Source of the DNA: an uncultured Bacteroidales bacterium
GTDB taxonomy: Bacteria > Bacteroidota > Bacteroidia > Bacteroidales > Muribaculaceae
Length of the DNA: 5,295 bases
Assembly (NCBI GenBank): GCA_900554345.1
Contig: USHH01000159.1
Span: 1 to 5,295 of the forward strand
Direction of reading: 5' to 3'
Within the stretch, counting starts at the first letter, position 1, and every line of letters begins with the position of its first letter. The notes under the pieces are model-generated. The model was not told the origin of the DNA and did not search any database. It worked only from the letters and a program-made list of their open reading frames with translations. The position numbers and the translations under genes were made by a program. Below are positions 1-4,906 of the stretch, piece after piece.

Positions 1-761
1 TGACCCAGCTTGGCCGTCCCCCCCCCGCGGATCTCCGCCTCCAGCTGCGGAAGGGTCGACTTCGTGGAATAGAGCACTATCCGCGCCTGCGTCACCTCCA
101 GCATGTCGCCGATGCCGGCCTCGAAACGGGCCTCCGTCATCCTGAGCACCTTCTCCTGCTGCTGTATGTGGCTTAGGGCGACGGCGTGCTGCTCCTGGAG
201 GGTGCGGAGCCGGAAGTATGCCTTGGCCACATTCGCGGCGAGGCTTACGAGCACGGCGTCGTAGTCGGCGCGTGCCGCCTGCGTGGCGGCCTTACCGGCC
301 TTGATGTTGGCGCTCACCCGGCCGAAGACGTCGATCTCCCAGTTCATATTGAGGCCGAGAGAGAAATAGTCGACTGTCCGTGAGGGTGTGGAGGGATGTG
401 TGGTGGCGCCGGCCGTCTGCGCCTTTTGCCATCCGGCGGAGGCCTGGAGGTCGGGCCAGTAGGCCGACCGCGCGAGGTCGGTTTCCTTTCGCGCGAGGTC
501 TATCCTCTTGATTGCTGCGGCCACATTGTAGTTGTTGGCCTGCGCCTTGACAAGGAGCGAGTCGAGCATTGGGTCGCCGAATGTCGCCCACCAGTCGTCG
601 GCGGCTGGAGCCGTCTGCCGGTATGCCTCGGTGTAAGTCCATCGGTCCGGAAGCGGCCGTTCCGGCGCGGTGACGCCGTCAGCGGCATGCGCGGCTGGGG
701 AGCCTGCGGCGCCGAGCATCGCCACGATGGCGAGGATATGGATATAGCGGTGTCTTTTCAT
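1..761 (-). CDS. TolC/NodT-family outer-membrane efflux protein, 3' end cut by the window
   Basis: The 253 residues present look like the N-terminal half of a trimeric outer-membrane channel that exports substrates with an RND pump and a periplasmic adaptor. Residues 1-27 form a Sec signal peptide (MKRHR, a hydrophobic stretch, then AHA before ADG). There is no lipobox cysteine, although many NodT-type proteins are lipoproteins. Family-like segments are DDWWATFGDPMLDSLL (55-70), the helix AAAIKRIDLARKETDLARSAYWPDL (in 81-105), SLGLNMNWEIDVFGRV (134-149), the helix around YFRLRTLQEQ (182-191), and EARFEAGIGDMLEVTQAR (210-227). The start ATG at 761 gives a clean signal peptide. It lies 50 bases downstream of the small membrane-protein gene, so the two are probably co-transcribed. 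After EAEIR (245) the family usually continues with something like NALAVLLG, but here a G9 tract gives GGGTAKLG, which matches poorly and may be an edge artefact. The substrate cannot be told. Confidence 0.93.
   Translation of the reverse strand, partial: MKRHRYIHILAIVAMLGAAGSPAAHAADGVTAPERPLPDRWTYTEAYRQTAPAADDWWATFGDPMLDSLLVKAQANNYNVAAAIKRIDLARKETDLARSAYWPDLQASAGWQKAQTAGATTHPSTPSRTVDYFSLGLNMNWEIDVFGRVSANIKAGKAATQAARADYDAVLVSLAANVAKAYFRLRTLQEQHAVALSHIQQQEKVLRMTEARFEAGIGDMLEVTQARIVLYSTKSTLPQLEAEIRGGGTAKLG
18..26. repeat. Homopolymeric tract, nine C on the plus strand (G9 in the efflux gene)
   Basis: Nine consecutive C bases lie inside the efflux-protein reading frame and encode Gly-Gly-Gly at residues 246-248. 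Tracts of this length can slip during replication and are also prone to sequencing and assembly errors. The protein departs from the family pattern exactly here, which leans towards an error or a recent length change, but the downstream half of the gene is not visible. Confidence 0.85.
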
Positions 762-811
762 AGGGAAGCGTTGATGTCTAAGCAGTGGAATCACCTGGCG
801 GCGGCCGGCCG

Positions 812-964
812 TCAGATCCAGATGAGGAAGAAAATGATGAAGATGGCGATGAGCCCCACCACCCACCAGAGTGTGGAGTTGGCCCAGATGGAGTCGTTGA
901 CTTCTTTCTCCTCAAGTTCGTTTTCGGAGGGCTGTGTATGCTTTCTGTCTTGGCGTGTTTCCAT
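812..964 (-). CDS. Small tail-anchored membrane protein, 50 aa, unknown function
   Basis: This is a complete 50-residue frame, from ATG at 964 to TGA at 812-814. The N-terminal half (about 1-28) is polar and charged, beginning METRQDRKHTQPSENELEEK. The C-terminal part (about 32-50) is one strongly hydrophobic helix, LWWVVGLIAIFIIFFLIWI, which ends at the last residue. This gives a tail-anchored layout with the charged part probably in the cytoplasm. I do not recognise a family. The clean split between charged and hydrophobic halves, the stop right after the helix and the position ahead of the efflux gene argue for a real gene. No Shine-Dalgarno is visible, as is usual in Bacteroidota. A weak AT-rich TTATATTG at about 985-992 (minus strand) could be a promoter -7 element, but no -33 partner is convincing. 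It may be a small accessory subunit of the efflux system; this is inference from position only. Confidence 0.72.
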   Translation of the reverse strand: METRQDRKHTQPSENELEEKEVNDSIWANSTLWWVVGLIAIFIIFFLIWI

Positions 965-1026
965 AATATATGCGCTTATTTTAGCAATATAACGCCGCTG
1001 TTTCGCCGAAGGTTGACCGTTGGAAG

Positions 1027-1056
1027 CAAAAACGGCACGGCCCTCGGGCCATGCCG
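1027..1056 (-). terminator. Rho-independent terminator of the dehydrogenase gene
   Basis: On the minus strand, 31 bases after the dehydrogenase stop codon, CGGCATGGCC pairs with GGCCGTGCCG (one G-U pair) around a CGAG loop at 1056-1033, followed by TTTTTG. This is a strong GC-rich stem with a short U-tract. It ends the dehydrogenase transcript before the small membrane-protein gene, so the latter needs its own promoter or readthrough. Confidence 0.88.
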
Positions 1057-1087
1057 TCGTGATGTGGGCGGTGTATTTGTGGCAGTG

Positions 1088-2038
1088 TCAGGAGACCACG
1101 TTCTGGGGCTCGCCATCCATCCAGCGGCGGAGATTGGCCACCGATATCTCCATGCATCTGCGGCGCGCCTCCTGTGTGGCCCAGGCCACATGGGGCGTCA
1201 CGTAGCAGTTGCGCGCCTTGAGCAGGGGGTTGTCGCAGCGCGGCGGCTCCGAGCAGAGCACGTCGAGCCCGGCGGCATAGAGCCTCCCCTCATTGAGCGC
1301 CTCGGCCAGTGCCGCCTCGTCGACGAGCCCTCCGCGCGCCGTGTTGATGAAGATGGCCGTCGGCTTCATGAGCCCTAAGAGGCGGGCGTTGACCATCCCT
1401 CGGTTGTCTTCGGTGAGCGGGCAGCAGAGGCACACCACGTCGCAGTCGCTGAAGAGGTGGTCGAGGTCTGTCTTCACCACCTCCGGCAGCTGCCCCTGCG
1501 GCTTCGACGAGCACACCGCCACCTTCATGCCGAAGGCGGCCGCGATCCGGGCCGTGGCCTTGCCGATGTGGCCGTAGCCCACGATGCCGAGGCTTCGCCC
1601 GGCGAGCTCCATCAGCGGAAAGTCGCTGTAGGCGAAGTCGGCGCTCTGACACCACCGGCCGAGCCTGTTCTGCTCCGCGTGATATTCGGCGTGGTTGCAT
1701 ATGGTGAGCAGCAGCGCGAAGATCTGCTGCGCCACGGAGTCGGTGCTGTAGGCCGGCACGTTGCATACCGTGATGCCGGCCTCGGCAGCCGCCTTCACGT
1801 CGACCACATTGTAGCCTGTGGCGAAAATCCCTATATACCGGAGCTTCGGCAGCAGACGTATCGCCTCCTCGTCGATCACCGTCTTGTTGGTGAGCACCAC
1901 CTCTGCGTCGAGTGCCCTCTCCACCACCAGCTCCGCCGGCGTGCGGTCGTAGAGCGTCACATTGCCTAAAGCCTCGAATCCCTCCCAGCTGAGGTCGCCC
2001 GGATTGAGCGTATATCCGTCAAGTATCGTTATATTCAT
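1088..2038 (-). CDS. D-2-hydroxyacid dehydrogenase (glycerate dehydrogenase/hydroxypyruvate reductase-like)
   Basis: This 316-residue cytoplasmic enzyme should interconvert a 2-oxoacid and a D-2-hydroxyacid with NAD(P)H. The length is normal for the family. The Rossmann motif GYGHIG is at 154-159. The catalytic triad is complete: Arg235 in NTARGG, Glu264 in LCSEPP and His283 in TPHVAWAT. The substrate-loop segment FATGYNVVDV (72-81) resembles glycerate dehydrogenases. The end of the second beta strand reads AVCSSKP (174-180), without the acidic residue typical of NAD-specific members, so NADP use is possible (inference). ATG at 2038 is preferred because the opening MNITILDGYTLNPGDLSWEG fits the family. 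An in-frame ATG 99 bases upstream would put 33 unlikely residues across the promoter. The gene is monocistronic, with its own promoter and terminator, and divergent from gpmA. The substrate is not settled: hydroxypyruvate/glycerate is the best guess, other 2-oxoacids are possible. Confidence 0.93.
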   Translation of the reverse strand: MNITILDGYTLNPGDLSWEGFEALGNVTLYDRTPAELVVERALDAEVVLTNKTVIDEEAIRLLPKLRYIGIFATGYNVVDVKAAAEAGITVCNVPAYSTDSVAQQIFALLLTICNHAEYHAEQNRLGRWCQSADFAYSDFPLMELAGRSLGIVGYGHIGKATARIAAAFGMKVAVCSSKPQGQLPEVVKTDLDHLFSDCDVVCLCCPLTEDNRGMVNARLLGLMKPTAIFINTARGGLVDEAALAEALNEGRLYAAGLDVLCSEPPRCDNPLLKARNCYVTPHVAWATQEARRRCMEISVANLRRWMDGEPQNVVS

Positions 2039-2057
2039 AGTCTCTTTGTTTTTTCTG

Positions 2058-2089
2058 CAAAAATAATGGTTTCTCTCCATAAAAACAAA
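2058..2089 (-). promoter_or_regulatory. Bacteroidota-type sigma-ABfr promoter for the dehydrogenase gene
   Basis: On the minus strand TTTG (2089-2086) is followed by exactly 20 bases and then TATTTTTG (2065-2058), a full match to TAnnTTTG. Transcription would begin near 2052, leaving a leader of about a dozen bases before the ATG at 2038. The site overlaps the region that a longer dehydrogenase frame would translate and so supports the shorter start. No equally good promoter is seen for gpmA on the other strand. Confidence 0.82.
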
Positions 2090-2110
2090 GCCTTGCGTTG
2101 TTATAGGGGT

Positions 2111-2797
2111 ATGAAGAATCTTATATTGCTGCGCCACGGGCAGAGCGCGTGGAATCTCGAGAACCGTTTTACGGGCTGGACCGATGTCGACCTCTCCGAC
2201 GAGGGGCGCTACCAGGCCGCGGAGGCCGGCGAGAAAATGAAGAGGGAGGGCCTCGAGCCCCGCTACTGCTTCACGTCATATCTGAAGCGGGCCATCCACA
2301 CCCTGCAGATTGCCCTCGACGGGCTCGACCGCGCATGGGTGCCGGTGGTGAAGGACTGGCATCTCAACGAGCGCCACTACGGGGCGCTTCAGGGGCTCGA
2401 CAAGAAGGTGACGGCAGAGAAATACGGCGACGCGCAGGTGCACATCTGGCGCCGCAGCTACGACGTGGCGCCCCCGCTCCTCGAGCCCGGCGATCCGCGC
2501 TTTCCCGGCAACGAGGCCAAGTATGCGGCGCTGACGACCGATGAGCTGCCACTGGGCGAGTCGCTCGAGCTGACCATCCGGCGTGTGCGTCCCTGCTGGG
2601 AGGAACTGATCGCCCCTGCGCTGCGCCTCTACGACACGGTGCTTGTGGCGGCCCACGGCAATTCCCTCCGCGGACTTGCCATGATGCTTCTCCATCTTAC
2701 GCCGGAAGAGGTGATGAACCTCGAGATTCCCACCGGAGCCCCCTGGCTCTTCCGTCTCGACGACCATCTTTCCGTCACCGACCACCGCTACCTCTGA
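2111..2797 (+). CDS. gpmA: 2,3-bisphosphoglycerate-dependent phosphoglycerate mutase
   Basis: This glycolytic and gluconeogenic enzyme interconverts 3- and 2-phosphoglycerate through a phosphohistidine in the cytoplasm. The histidine phosphatase fold is clear: LLRHGQSAWN at 6-15 with the phospho-accepting His9, ENRFTGWTDVDLS (17-29), the probable proton-donor Glu87 in NERHYGALQG, and the second catalytic His182 in AHGNSLRG (181-188). EIPTGAPWLF (205-214) is the usual C-terminal signature. At 228 residues it lacks the flexible tail of about 20 residues found in the E. coli enzyme; tail-less forms are known. The motif reads RHGQS where RHGES is commoner. ATG at 2111 is chosen because MKNLILLRHG places the motif at the standard distance from the N-terminus. 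The gene is divergent from the dehydrogenase, with only 72 bases between them. No terminator follows, so the next gene may be co-transcribed. Confidence 0.96.
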   Translation: MKNLILLRHGQSAWNLENRFTGWTDVDLSDEGRYQAAEAGEKMKREGLEPRYCFTSYLKRAIHTLQIALDGLDRAWVPVVKDWHLNERHYGALQGLDKKVTAEKYGDAQVHIWRRSYDVAPPLLEPGDPRFPGNEAKYAALTTDELPLGESLELTIRRVRPCWEELIAPALRLYDTVLVAAHGNSLRGLAMMLLHLTPEEVMNLEIPTGAPWLFRLDDHLSVTDHRYL

Positions 2798-2854
2798 CCC
2801 TGTGCTTAATGCCTCGTACTTACTACTTCATAACTCTGACTTAATACTTATCCC

Positions 2855-3277
2855 ATGCGCCTGTCATTCACTTTCGATGAAATCTCCTCATGGCTCACCC
2901 GCCTCTGCCGCACGCGGGTGGTTGTGAGCTCCACCGCCGGGAGCGTCCTGACGGTGGCTGTGCCCGTCAACATCCTGCTCGACCTTGTGAGCGTGAAGCT
3001 GCGTCTCGAGGTCATAGGACTCAACCCGCGCATGCTGATGGTGCGCTATAAGAGCGCCTTCGGTGTCGACAAGCTGATCGGTCTGGCCTTGAAATGGCTG
3101 CGCAGGCGTTATCGGGGGATCGACGAAGCCGTCACGTTCCAGCCCGGCAACATCATCAAGGTCGACTTCATGAAGATTCCGCGCATGGCGCCACTGCTCC
3201 GCAACCTGGAGCTTAGCCGCCTCTACTTCACCGACAGCACTCTCGAGCTCGACGGCCAATTGATTGGTGGACAGTAA
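2855..3277 (+). CDS. Conserved-looking hypothetical protein, 140 aa, possibly a lipid-binding-type fold
   Basis: I do not recognise this protein with certainty. It has no signal peptide and no clear transmembrane helix. It is rich in alternating beta-type segments, such as VVVSSTAGSVLTVAVPV (22-38) and SVKLRLEVIGLNPRMLMVRY (46-65). A basic amphipathic helix, LALKWLRRRYRG (77-88), follows. The C-terminal part reads PGNIIKVDFMKIPRMAPLLR (97-116), then a beta-like stretch, LYFTDSTLELDGQL (123-136). The pattern 'G-N-x-I-x-V-D-x-x-x-I-P' followed by a short strand recalls small proteins related to DUF2993/LmeA-type lipid-binding domains; this is an impression, not a match. It starts 57 bases after gpmA on the same strand with no terminator between, so they may share a transcript, although a functional link is not obvious. 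Base composition is like its neighbours. Confidence 0.82.
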   Translation: MRLSFTFDEISSWLTRLCRTRVVVSSTAGSVLTVAVPVNILLDLVSVKLRLEVIGLNPRMLMVRYKSAFGVDKLIGLALKWLRRRYRGIDEAVTFQPGNIIKVDFMKIPRMAPLLRNLELSRLYFTDSTLELDGQLIGGQ

Positions 3278-3384
3278 TATGTTAACCAACGTTAAAACAT
3301 CGGCATAATCATTTATAAAGATTAAAGAATGTTAAATCAAGGGAATTTTTTATGTTGTATAGCATTGTTTTGAAAAATTATTAT

Positions 3385-3392
3385 TAATTTTG
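3385..3392 (+). promoter_or_regulatory. -7 element of leader cassette A
   Basis: TAATTTTG matches the Bacteroidota TAnnTTTG -7 consensus. A TTG lies upstream at 3365-3367, but with only 17 bases between, shorter than usual, and it is not conserved in copy B. Transcription would start near 3398, immediately at the highly conserved block. That agreement supports the assignment more than the -33 region does. Confidence 0.6.
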
Positions 3393-3397
3393 CAGTG

Positions 3398-3466
3398 AGT
3401 TTTTCATGGTATTAGATTTTAAGGTTAACACGAAGATTGGTTGTCGGGACGACAATCAATTTTTTT
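3398..3466 (+). ncRNA. Putative ~70-nt terminated leader RNA, copy A
   Basis: The conserved block begins a few bases after the -7 element and ends just after the U-tract, which is what is expected for a discrete short transcript of about 70 bases. It contains a U-rich 5' part, the segment AGATTTTAAGGTTAACACG and the terminator hairpin. It also contains ATG at 3406, opening a 48-codon frame (to 3552) that begins MVLDFKVNTKIGCRDDNQFF. It could be a small RNA, an attenuator or a short-peptide leader. I do not recognise a named RNA family. Confidence 0.45.
3436..3466 (+). terminator. Rho-independent terminator of leader cassette A
   Basis: ATTGGTTGTC (3436-3445) pairs with GACAATCAAT (3451-3460) with one G-U pair around the loop GGGAC. 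A run of seven T bases follows (3460-3466). The form is classical. The same hairpin occurs in copy B, where the only change is in the last loop base. Confidence 0.82.
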
Positions 3467-3611
3467 ATGCCCTTATTTTCCTTCCGGGGATGAAGGTGTC
3501 TCGTTGCTTAACGAATGTGAATTTAATCCGGAAAAATTCCATTAAAACTTAAAGAATGTTAAATCATAGGAAATTTTTGTGTTATATAGCATAAATCTTA
3601 AAAATAATCAT

Positions 3612-3619
3612 TACCTTTG
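3612..3619 (+). promoter_or_regulatory. -7 element of leader cassette B
   Basis: TACCTTTG is a full match to TAnnTTTG. It differs from copy A in the two free positions (and one neighbouring base) yet keeps the fixed ones, as expected for a functional promoter. No convincing -33 TTG is present at the usual distance; a TATAGCAT block (3585-3592) is shared with copy A and may matter instead. Confidence 0.6.
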
Positions 3620-3624
3620 CATTG

Positions 3625-3693
3625 AGTTTTTCATGGTATTAGATTTTAAGGTTAACACGAAGATTGGTTGTCGGGATGACAATCAATTTTTTT
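3625..3693 (+). ncRNA. Putative ~70-nt terminated leader RNA, copy B
   Basis: This is nearly identical to the copy A transcript, with one base changed in the terminator loop. ATG at 3633 opens a 44-codon frame (to 3767) sharing the first 23 residues with the copy A frame and then diverging completely once past the terminator. The base change falls in a third codon position (GAC to GAT) and in the hairpin loop, so it cannot separate RNA from peptide constraint. As the leader next to the secreted-protein gene it is a candidate attenuator. Confidence 0.45.
3663..3693 (+). terminator. Rho-independent terminator of leader cassette B
   Basis: ATTGGTTGTC (3663-3672) pairs with GACAATCAAT (3678-3687) around GGGAT and is followed by a T run to 3693. 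Transcripts from promoter B would mostly stop here unless the hairpin is opened, so expression of the downstream gene from this promoter would depend on readthrough. Confidence 0.82.
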
Positions 3694-3857
3694 ATGCCCT
3701 TTCCCGACCCTCTCCTGACCCTCTCGATGCCCCTGTGAAAAATATTTTGCTTTTTTCTTGCAGATGATGAAATTTATTCGTAAATTCGCGCACGGTACTA
3801 TCCAACACAACGATTGCCGACTAAACACCAAACAATAACTTCTAAACTCCATTGCTT

Positions 3858-4622
3858 ATGAAAGGAATCATTACCCTTGCCTTATTCCTGATGGCCTCGG
3901 CAGCCATCATACCGGCGTCCGCCGCTCAGACACGCGCCGACAGCGGCGACGACGCAATCACCATCACCCCGGCCACCAAAGCCGTCTCAGGCTGCGGCAG
4001 CGAGGAGACCTTCAGCGCCCCGCGCGGCCTCGTTCCCATGAAGGAGACTCCAGGCAATGTCGAGGAGGGCGATGTGGTTGGTGAAGAGGAGCCCCCGTTC
4101 TATTTCACCGTCTCATACTCCGACGCAGTGCTGACCATCAAGGCATACAACGTGTTGAGTACATGCTGTCTGGTTGAGTTTGACCCACAGATCAAACGCG
4201 ATGGCAATGAACTTCACTTCCTATCCGGCTTGGAGGGTATGTGCGACTGCATCTGCATATATAATGTGGAGGTTACATTCGAGGGCATAGAGCCGGGACA
4301 CTACACCCTGCGTTTCGACTATAGCGAAGAGATATGGGAGATCGACCTTGAAGAGGGCGCCAACGCCACCTTCGACCTCACTCCCGGCGCCGTGGTCGAA
4401 GCCGTAATGGAGGGCATCAGCTTCCAGCGTAACGGCGACATGCTGACAGTGCTGGCCGAGGGCGATGTAGCCGTGACCGTCACCAACGCCTCCGGCGTGT
4501 GCGTAAATAAGACGAGTGGAAAGAACGCTGTCAATGTCTCGCTCGCCGGGCTTCCCGCCGGCTGGTATGCCGTAAAGGCGAAGAGCGCCACCGAGACCCG
4601 TGGCAAGCTCATCATGCGTTGA
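3858..4622 (+). CDS. Secreted cysteine-rich protein with T9SS-like C-terminal domain, unknown function
   Basis: The product is 254 residues. Residues 1-23 form a Sec signal peptide (MKGI, a hydrophobic core, ASA before AQTR). A low-complexity acidic linker follows (about 60-80, with EEGDVVGEEEPP). The middle domain (about 81-155) carries Cys103-Cys104 and the cluster MCDCICIYNVEVTFEGIEPG (128-147), giving CxCxC at 129, 131 and 133. This could bind metal or form disulfides. Cys46 and Cys215 are isolated. The last ~65 residues, ending in NVSLAGLPAGWYAVKAKSAT (226-245) and KLIMR, resemble type IX secretion C-terminal domains or the similar tails common in Bacteroidales. Whether a T9SS exists in this organism cannot be seen. 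ATG at 3858 is preferred over a TTG six bases upstream because it gives a normal signal peptide. The gene follows two leader cassettes and no strong promoter is apparent closer to it. I do not recognise a named family. Confidence 0.88.
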   Translation: MKGIITLALFLMASAAIIPASAAQTRADSGDDAITITPATKAVSGCGSEETFSAPRGLVPMKETPGNVEEGDVVGEEEPPFYFTVSYSDAVLTIKAYNVLSTCCLVEFDPQIKRDGNELHFLSGLEGMCDCICIYNVEVTFEGIEPGHYTLRFDYSEEIWEIDLEEGANATFDLTPGAVVEAVMEGISFQRNGDMLTVLAEGDVAVTVTNASGVCVNKTSGKNAVNVSLAGLPAGWYAVKAKSATETRGKLIMR

Positions 4623-4656
4623 TCCTCATCCACCCCTGCACATCAAATCAGGGATT

Positions 4657-4711
4657 CGTTAAATGTAAGACCGCGATAGACGCTCAGTCTATCGCGGTCT
4701 TACATTTAACG
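4657..4711. repeat. Perfect 25-bp inverted repeat with 5-base loop
   Basis: The arm at 4657-4681 is exactly complementary to the arm at 4687-4711, around the loop GCTCA. Each arm joins an AT-rich outer part (CGTTAAATGTAAGA) to a GC-rich inner part (CCGCGATAGAC). It begins 34 bases after the secreted-protein stop and could end that transcript, but no T-tract follows on either strand, so it is not a standard intrinsic terminator. A perfect stem this long suggests a dispersed hairpin element, a recent insertion or a strong RNA 3' end. It may also stabilise the mRNA. Confidence 0.93.
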
Positions 4712-4715
4712 CCTT

Positions 4716-4799
4716 CTTGACTCTTGACTCTTGACTCTTGACTCTTGACTCTTGACTCTTGACTCTTGACTCTTCACTCTTCCCTCTTCACTCTTCATT
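4716..4799 (+). repeat. Heptanucleotide tandem repeat, 12 units of CTTGACT and variants
   Basis: Eight exact CTTGACT units (4716-4771) are followed by four variant units, CTTCACT, CTTCCCT, CTTCACT and CTTCATT (4772-4799). The array starts four bases after the 25-bp inverted repeat and lies about 50 bases before the transporter promoter. Exact units on one side and degenerate ones on the other suggest growth from the hairpin side. The copy number is likely variable between strains (inference). Confidence 0.96.
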
Positions 4800-4849
4800 C
4801 TATCTCCTTCAGACGATAGAATAATCCATCTTTTTTGTCGGATTCTGCA

Positions 4850-4880
4850 TTTCACACTGTGCCAAACCTTACTAACTTTG
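4850..4880 (+). promoter_or_regulatory. Bacteroidota-type promoter for the MFS transporter gene
   Basis: TTTC (4850-4853), one base off the TTTG -33 element, is followed by 19 bases and TAACTTTG (4873-4880), a full match to TAnnTTTG. Transcription would start near 4887, about 20 bases before the ATG. No operator or riboswitch-like structure fits in so short a leader. Confidence 0.75.
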
Positions 4881-4906
4881 CACCGTTGACATAAAATCTG
4901 ACATCA

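Larger units (their letters stand above)
3322..3474 (+). repeat. Leader cassette, copy A (direct repeat with copy B)
   Basis: Copy A begins with TTAAAGAATGTTAAATCA, shared exactly with copy B 227 bases downstream. It continues through a -7-like element and ends with ATGCCCTT just past a terminator. Bases 3396-3474 match copy B at 78 of 79 positions (C at 3450 against T at 3677). The upstream part, 3322-3395, matches at roughly four of five positions by eye, without gaps. The uneven conservation implies that the transcribed part is constrained or has been homogenised. Confidence 0.92.
3549..3701 (+). repeat. Leader cassette, copy B (direct repeat with copy A)
   Basis: This second copy has every element offset by exactly 227 bases from copy A: the TTAAAGAATGTTAAATCA opening, the -7 element, the ATG and the terminator. 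Homology stops a few bases after the U-tract, at ATGCCCTT, so the repeated unit is bounded by the terminator. It is the copy nearest to the secreted-protein gene, whose ATG lies 157 bases beyond it. Confidence 0.92.
3278..3857. other. AT-rich regulatory gap carrying two copies of a leader cassette
   Basis: This 580-base interval is far more AT-rich than the genes around it and holds no ordinary gene. It contains two tandem copies of a promoter-RNA-terminator cassette, described separately. After the second copy there is a short pyrimidine-rich stretch with two imperfect copies of GACCCTCTC (3706-3725). Then follow about 100 bases up to the secreted-protein start, including a possible 24-codon frame from ATG at 3764 to TAA at 3838. 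I see no family signature in that frame and do not call it a gene. Confidence 0.8.

Noticed and set aside
396..992. Plus-strand open frame of about 200 codons opposite the efflux gene
   Set aside because: The opposite strand encodes a recognisable TolC-type protein and a small membrane protein here. The plus-strand product has no plausible domain.
1290..1969. Long open frames overlapping the dehydrogenase on both strands
   Set aside because: They are rich in Arg, Ala, Gly and His, with no domain pattern, as expected for out-of-frame reading of GC-rich coding DNA. The dehydrogenase has a full catalytic triad.
2039..2137. Dehydrogenase starting 33 codons upstream at 2137
   Set aside because: The extra residues have no family resemblance, and the stretch contains the gene's own promoter, whose predicted start site lies downstream of that ATG.
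2276..2785. Minus-strand open frame opposite gpmA
   Set aside because: It is an antisense shadow of a gene with clear catalytic motifs, and it has no promoter or recognisable product.
3289..3310. Inverted repeat ATGTTAAC/GTTAAAACAT just after the 140-aa gene as a terminator
   Set aside because: The stem is about five perfect base pairs, AT-only apart from one pair, and has no T-tract.
3764..3838. Possible 24-codon gene before the secreted-protein gene
   Set aside because: It is short, has no ribosome-binding context, membrane segment or family pattern, and could arise by chance. It remains possible as an upstream leader.
4716..4771. Series of TTGACT -35-like boxes
   Set aside because: The TTGAC core belongs to the heptamer unit. 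Bacteroidota promoters do not use the E. coli -35 box, and no matching -10 follows.
4716..4799. CRISPR array
   Set aside because: The repeat unit is seven bases with no spacers, so this is a simple tandem repeat.
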